The notes beneath the pieces were generated by a model. The model was not told where the DNA came from. It saw only the letters and a program-made list of their open reading frames with translations, and ran no database searches. A program made the position numbers and the translations under genes. Positions 7,197 through 10,279 of a stretch of DNA of 10,279 bases are shown here, one piece after another. Origin of the DNA: Bacteroidota bacterium (GTDB taxonomy: Bacteria > Bacteroidota > Kryptoniia > Kryptoniales > JAKASW01); contig JAJYOS010000146.1 in the NCBI GenBank assembly GCA_021796055.1, forward strand, positions 1-10,279, given 5' to 3'. How positions within the stretch are numbered: the stretch's first letter is position 1; every line of letters starts with the position of its first letter.

Positions 7197-7907
7197 TTAT
7201 TTGAGATGATATTTCAAAAATTCCAGCGTCATGGGCCACGCTTGTTTGGCAGCTCTCTCGTTGTACGCCGCCCGCTGGTCGCAGAAGAAACCGTGATCGG
7301 CGTATGAGAATGTGACGTTGCCGAACTCTTTTCCGGCGGCACGCAGCGCGTCTTCCACCGCGCGAGTGTGTTCGGGGAGGATGTGCTTATCAAGTCCGCC
7401 CCAGAAGAGCAGGATCGGGCCGTGTAAGTACTTTGCCCGGTCGAGCAATCCCTGAGCGATTCCGCCGCCGTAGAAAGATACAGACGCGGCCAGCGGGATG
7501 ACGGTGTCCGCGAGGAACGATACACGCCCTCCCATGCAAAACCCGACGGAGAAGATCTTGCGAGCCTCTGTCTGCGAATCGTTCCCCAGAAATTCATAGG
7601 CCGCTCTGATGTCTGCTTCCAACCCTTCGTTCGTCAGCGCCGAAGTGTGCGGCTGAACTCCCGGAAAGTCGGTATAGCTTCCTTCGAAGCCCGGAGCTGT
7701 CCGATGAAAGAGTTCCGGTGCAATTGCAGTGAACCCTTCTTTAGCGAATCTGTCTGCTACATTGCGGATGTAGGGGTTGACTCCGAAAGCCTCCTGGAAA
7801 ACGATTATCCCGGGATGCTTTCCGGCACCCTGCGGCCTTGCCACATAGGCGGACATAGTTGTTCCGTCCGACACTTTCAAATTCACGTAATTCTCTTTAT
7901 GCGGCAT
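7197..7907 (-). CDS. Dienelactone hydrolase family protein
   Basis: This 236-residue alpha/beta hydrolase is of the dienelactone hydrolase family, cytosolic, with no signal peptide. The catalytic set is complete: Cys124 as nucleophile in GFCMGG, Asp173 in WGGLDKH, His205 in ADHGFF, and Glu39 in VFQEAFG, the glutamate that holds the cysteine in the resting state. Family members hydrolyse dienelactone in chloroaromatic degradation, but most genomic copies have other, unknown ester or lactone substrates. No other ring-degradation gene is in the window, so a catabolic role is not supported. GGAGGA lies 6 bases before the ATG, one of the best ribosome sites here. Length is normal (clcD type about 236). 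The neighbours are an ABC exporter upstream and the PBP downstream. Confidence 0.93.
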   Translation of the reverse strand: MPHKENYVNLKVSDGTTMSAYVARPQGAGKHPGIIVFQEAFGVNPYIRNVADRFAKEGFTAIAPELFHRTAPGFEGSYTDFPGVQPHTSALTNEGLEADIRAAYEFLGNDSQTEARKIFSVGFCMGGRVSFLADTVIPLAASVSFYGGGIAQGLLDRAKYLHGPILLFWGGLDKHILPEHTRAVEDALRAAGKEFGNVTFSYADHGFFCDQRAAYNERAAKQAWPMTLEFLKYHLK

Positions 7908-7932
7908 TTTTCTTCCTCCATTTTAAGAACCC

Positions 7933-7993
7933 GATGCAAGAATCCGGATATTCCCTCATCTCGCTTCTGATATCTGATTTCCTGCCTCTATTC
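7933..7993. repeat. Degenerate 7-nt-phased intergenic element, copy 3 of the CTTGCAT family
   Basis: The gap between exporter permease and dienelactone hydrolase holds ATGCAAG (7934-7940), then a run of units in 7-nt register: TCTCGCT, TCTGATA, TCTGATT, TCCTGCC, TCTATTC (7959-7993), the last overlapping the permease stop codon. Complementarity of the two halves is poor compared with the other copies. I call it a decayed relative on the basis of word content and phase. Confidence 0.4.
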
Positions 7994-8840
7994 ATCGCGC
8001 CACCGTGGGATACAACTTCGCTCCGATCGCGACGAGAATAATCATGGAAAAAATCAGCACAATAAAATCAAACGGTAAACCGTAAATACTCGTTCCACCG
8101 ACCAGCATCAACGAGCGGAGCGCATCGACTTCGTATGTAAGCGGATTTATATGCGCCACCACCTTGAGCCACTCTGGCATTATGGAGATCGGATAAATCG
8201 CGTTACTGGCAAAGAAGAGCGGCATCGTCAGCACCTGACCGATTCCCATGAAGCGCTCACGTGTTTTTACGATGCATGCAATTATCAAAGAGAAGGTTGA
8301 GAAAAGAGCTGCACCGATGACGATGACAGCTATGATACCCAGAATTGACAGAGGTGCCCACGACAATTTCACCCCGAGAAGCAGCGATAAGGCATAAATG
8401 ATGACGGCTTGAGACACGGCGCGAATGCCTGCCGAAAGTGCTTTGCCGAGCACCAGAGCGCCTCGAGGAGTAGGACTTGCAAGAAATTTGTGGACGATGC
8501 CAAGGTCTCGTTCCCAGATTATCGCTATTCCATAAAAGATTGCAATGAAAAGGACGCTCTGTGCCAGTATACCCGGTGCCATGAAATCTATATATCTGAA
8601 ATTGCCGGTGGGTATGGCACGAACGCGGGTGAAGACTTCGCCGAAGACCAGCATCCACAGAGCCGGTTGCGCCGCACGAGTGAATAACTCTGTATAATCA
8701 TGTCGGAGCTTTCTCACCTCAAGCTCCGCGATCACGAAAGTCTTGTTGAAGAAGTTCGCTGTGTAGCTTAACAGATTTGCATCATATTTCGCGGCGGCCT
8801 CATCCAAGCCGACGGGCAGTACGCCTTGTTCTTGAGACAT
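7992..8840 (-). CDS. ABC-2 type exporter permease (DrrB-like)
   Basis: This 282-residue inner-membrane permease of an ABC-2 exporter pairs with the ATPase encoded just upstream. After a cytoplasmic N-terminus of about 55 residues there are roughly six hydrophobic segments: about 56-71, 88-108, 138-158, 163-190, 200-220 and 257-276. IIWERDLGIVHKFLASPTPR (107-126) and MPEWLKVVAHINPLTYEVDALR (221-242) are the conserved blocks of this family. The ATG at 8840 (MSQEQGVLPVG) is preceded by AGGAGAGAG at 8-nt spacing. The frame is open to 8975, but that extension lies within the ATPase gene and looks like its out-of-frame shadow. The start falls 41 bases inside the ATPase gene, so the two are translationally coupled. 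Substrate unknown; DrrAB homologues export drugs, polysaccharides or lipids. Confidence 0.9.
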   Translation of the reverse strand: MSQEQGVLPVGLDEAAAKYDANLLSYTANFFNKTFVIAELEVRKLRHDYTELFTRAAQPALWMLVFGEVFTRVRAIPTGNFRYIDFMAPGILAQSVLFIAIFYGIAIIWERDLGIVHKFLASPTPRGALVLGKALSAGIRAVSQAVIIYALSLLLGVKLSWAPLSILGIIAVIVIGAALFSTFSLIIACIVKTRERFMGIGQVLTMPLFFASNAIYPISIMPEWLKVVAHINPLTYEVDALRSLMLVGGTSIYGLPFDFIVLIFSMIILVAIGAKLYPTVAR

Positions 8841-9615
8841 CTTTAAATCTCTCTCCTGTTTCTTCTGTTTCCAGTGTCTTCCCGACATAGAACTCGAACA
8901 CTTCGTTGAGGCTCGCAACACCGCCGTTCCGGGGAATGGATGCCTTGAGTTCGGCGGGCGAACCGATTGCCGCAACTTTCCCTTTGTTCATGATTGCAAC
9001 TCTGTCGCACATCTCATCGGCCTCTTCCATGTAATGCGTCGTCATAATAATGGTGGTTCCGTCCTTCGCCAGCGCGCCGACATATTTCCATACCGTTTCC
9101 CTCGCGACAGGATCGAGCCCGACTGTCGGCTCGTCGAGATACAGGATGCGGGGTCTGTGAAGGACCGCCTGGGCAATCTCGAGCCGCCTGATCATCCCTC
9201 CCGAATAACTTCTCACCAGCTTGTCGGCCGATTCCGACAAACCCATGAAGTGCAGAGAGTTGTCTATCAGTTTCCCCCTCTCCTTCGCCGGTATGTCATA
9301 CAGCTTGGCAAATATCAGGAGGTTCTCGTATCCGCTCAGGCTTCCGTCGGCTGAAAGCAGTTGAGGAACATACCCTATCGCACGCCGCACCCGCGGTGCC
9401 TGATGAACGACATCGAAGCCCGCAACTGTAGCGACACCCGACGTCGGTGGAAGAAGAGTCGTCAACATTTTTATGGTCGTCGTCTTTCCGGCGCCGTTTG
9501 GTCCGACGACTCCAAAGACTTCGCCGGATTCCACGGAGAAAGAAATTGAATCCACCGCCGTAAATGCGCCGAACCTCTTTGTCAGGTTTTTCACTTCGAG
9601 AATAGTCTTACTCAT
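8800..9615 (-). CDS. ABC exporter ATP-binding protein (DrrA-like)
   Basis: This 271-residue ATPase energises the neighbouring permease at the inner face of the membrane. Walker A is GPNGAGKTT (38-46), the Q-loop glutamine is Gln85 in YVPQ, the ABC signature is YSGGM (137-141), Walker B is ILYLDEP (157-163), the D-loop is GLDP, and the switch histidine is His194 (MTTHYMEEAD). The layout and the MEEADEMCDRVAIM stretch are typical of the DrrA/CcmA-like subfamily. The tail after LNEVFEFYVGKT (about 30 residues, Glu/Arg-rich) is longer than a minimal domain and overlaps the permease start. AAGGGG lies about 11 bases before the ATG. A methyltransferase gene precedes it by 90 bases. Confidence 0.95.
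   Translation of the reverse strand: MSKTILEVKNLTKRFGAFTAVDSISFSVESGEVFGVVGPNGAGKTTTIKMLTTLLPPTSGVATVAGFDVVHQAPRVRRAIGYVPQLLSADGSLSGYENLLIFAKLYDIPAKERGKLIDNSLHFMGLSESADKLVRSYSGGMIRRLEIAQAVLHRPRILYLDEPTVGLDPVARETVWKYVGALAKDGTTIIMTTHYMEEADEMCDRVAIMNKGKVAAIGSPAELKASIPRNGGVASLNEVFEFYVGKTLETEETGERFKDVSRTRRTARRLG
8849..8857 (-). promoter_or_regulatory. Ribosome binding site fixing the permease start
   Basis: AGGAGAGAG on the minus strand, 8 bases before the ATG at 8840, inside the end of the ATPase gene. It supports the short permease form and coupled translation. Confidence 0.6.
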
Positions 9616-9705
9616 TGAGAATGATCCCCTTGTCTTTCACGGTTCCCTTGCAGACGACTTCCTGCAAATAATGAAAATCATGCGCGATCCGGGAAGTTTT
9701 TCATC

Positions 9706-10279
9706 TCAGGATTTCGCCCTCATCATAAACAGAAAATCCAGCCCGAACTTATGCAGGCCGGGAATCATCTGAAAATTTCCTTGCACAAATCGGTATCTGT
9801 GATAGAAGTCCGAGTGACGCCTGGGCTTGTCGCGAATTTCCACTTCCGAACCTGTCGGCTTCTCGGGCGACTCTCTTGGGAAGTAATCCTTCTTCCAGTC
9901 TTTCTTCCGGGGCAGGTAGCCCATACTCCTGAATCCGCGTTTTACGCTGTAAGTCTTCATTTTATCGATGACGAATCCCGCCTGGTCCAGCATCGTCAGG
10001 AGCGTTCGGGCAGGGAAGAAGAAAATATGTCCGTTCTTACTGCGGGCGGGTTTGCCTTCGATCTTGTAGAAATCGATCAGGTCCAGCGAGTCGTTAAAAC
10101 CGTTTGGGACCGAAAGAAAGAAGATACCGTCGGGTTTGATTACACGCCTGCACTCCTTCAGCAAAGAAATCGGATCCAGAACATGCTCAAGAACATTGTT
10201 CACATGAACATAATCGAAAAAGCTTTGGGGAAATCCGGCCTCTGAAAGATCTCCGTACCTCACATCCAGACTGAGCTTT
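9706..10279 (-). CDS. SAM-dependent methyltransferase (5'-truncated by window edge)
   Basis: The frame is open to the window end, where it reads KLSLDVRYGDL, so a GTG at 10263 is almost certainly an internal valine and motif I lies outside. What remains (about 190 residues) begins at the second acidic motif (GDLSEAGFP), followed by FFDYVHVNNVLEHVLDP, the conserved motif IV and helix of Methyltransf_11/23 proteins, then CRRVIKPDGIFFLSVPN. The C-terminal half is rich in charged and aromatic residues (PRKKDWKKDYFPRESPEKP) and ends LHKFGLDFLFMMRAKS. Enzymes of this form often modify polysaccharides, lipids or natural products, which would fit the DrrAB-type exporter next to it, but that link is only inference from a 90-base gap on the same strand. 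Confidence 0.85.
   Translation of the reverse strand, partial: KLSLDVRYGDLSEAGFPQSFFDYVHVNNVLEHVLDPISLLKECRRVIKPDGIFFLSVPNGFNDSLDLIDFYKIEGKPARSKNGHIFFFPARTLLTMLDQAGFVIDKMKTYSVKRGFRSMGYLPRKKDWKKDYFPRESPEKPTGSEVEIRDKPRRHSDFYHRYRFVQGNFQMIPGLHKFGLDFLFMMRAKS

Noticed and set aside
8841..8975. N-terminal extension of the permease to 8975
   Set aside because: It lies fully within the ATPase coding region in another frame and is not permease-like; the ATG at 8840 has AGGAGAGAG at good spacing.
9648..9667. Hairpin TTGCAG-8 nt-CTGCAA between methyltransferase and ABC ATPase as terminator
   Set aside because: Only 6 bp with no T-run on the minus strand, and no heptad phase; probably chance.
10261..10263. 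GTG as start of the terminal methyltransferase
   Set aside because: The frame is open upstream to the window edge and reads in family-like sequence, and the SAM-binding motif I would be missing if translation began here.

Overview
All ten genes I can support lie on the minus strand, so transcription runs from high to low coordinates. Base composition looks balanced by eye. The proteins are those of a free-living, Gram-negative-type bacterium: a signal-peptide protein resembling outer-membrane proteins, and a lipoprotein penicillin-binding protein. The style (mid-GC, Sec and lipoprotein signals, intergenic gaps full of short-word palindromes) would fit an uncultured member of the Bacteroidota/Ignavibacteria group, but this is a weak inference. 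There is no rRNA, tRNA, phage, transposase or CRISPR array, and no gap longer than about 200 bases lacks a gene.

Layout in transcription order: a 5'-truncated SAM methyltransferase (9706-10279); a DrrA/DrrB-type ABC-2 exporter, with ATPase (8800-9615) and permease (7992-8840) overlapping by 41 nt; a dienelactone-hydrolase family enzyme (7197-7907); a lipoprotein PBP4-type D,D-peptidase (5544-7058); four NAD(P)H or flavin oxidoreductases in a row, namely an Old Yellow Enzyme (4349-5416), an aldo/keto reductase (3140-4150), an SDR (2250-2987) and a second aldo/keto reductase (1218-2204); a small SAM methyltransferase (462-1094); and the N-terminus of a secreted, probably beta-barrel protein (1-296).

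The oxidoreductases together could reduce alpha,beta-unsaturated and simple carbonyl compounds (OYE for the C=C bond, AKR and SDR for C=O). That would suit detoxification of reactive carbonyls or modification of a small molecule. Shared function is inferred only from proximity, and the longer gaps suggest several transcripts rather than one.

The most unusual structure is between the genes. Each of the six gaps between about 80 and 200 bases from 1095 to 7991 is filled by an imperfect inverted repeat of short degenerate words. In five of the six the words fall in a 7-nt register (for example TTGGAAC-TTGGTGT-TTGGAGC-TTGGAAC at 4319-4346 and CTTGCAT-CTTGCAT-CTTGTTT-CTTGCTT at 7152-7179). Four word families are used, and the elements often begin within a few bases of the upstream gene's stop codon. 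This is the main candidate for something undescribed.
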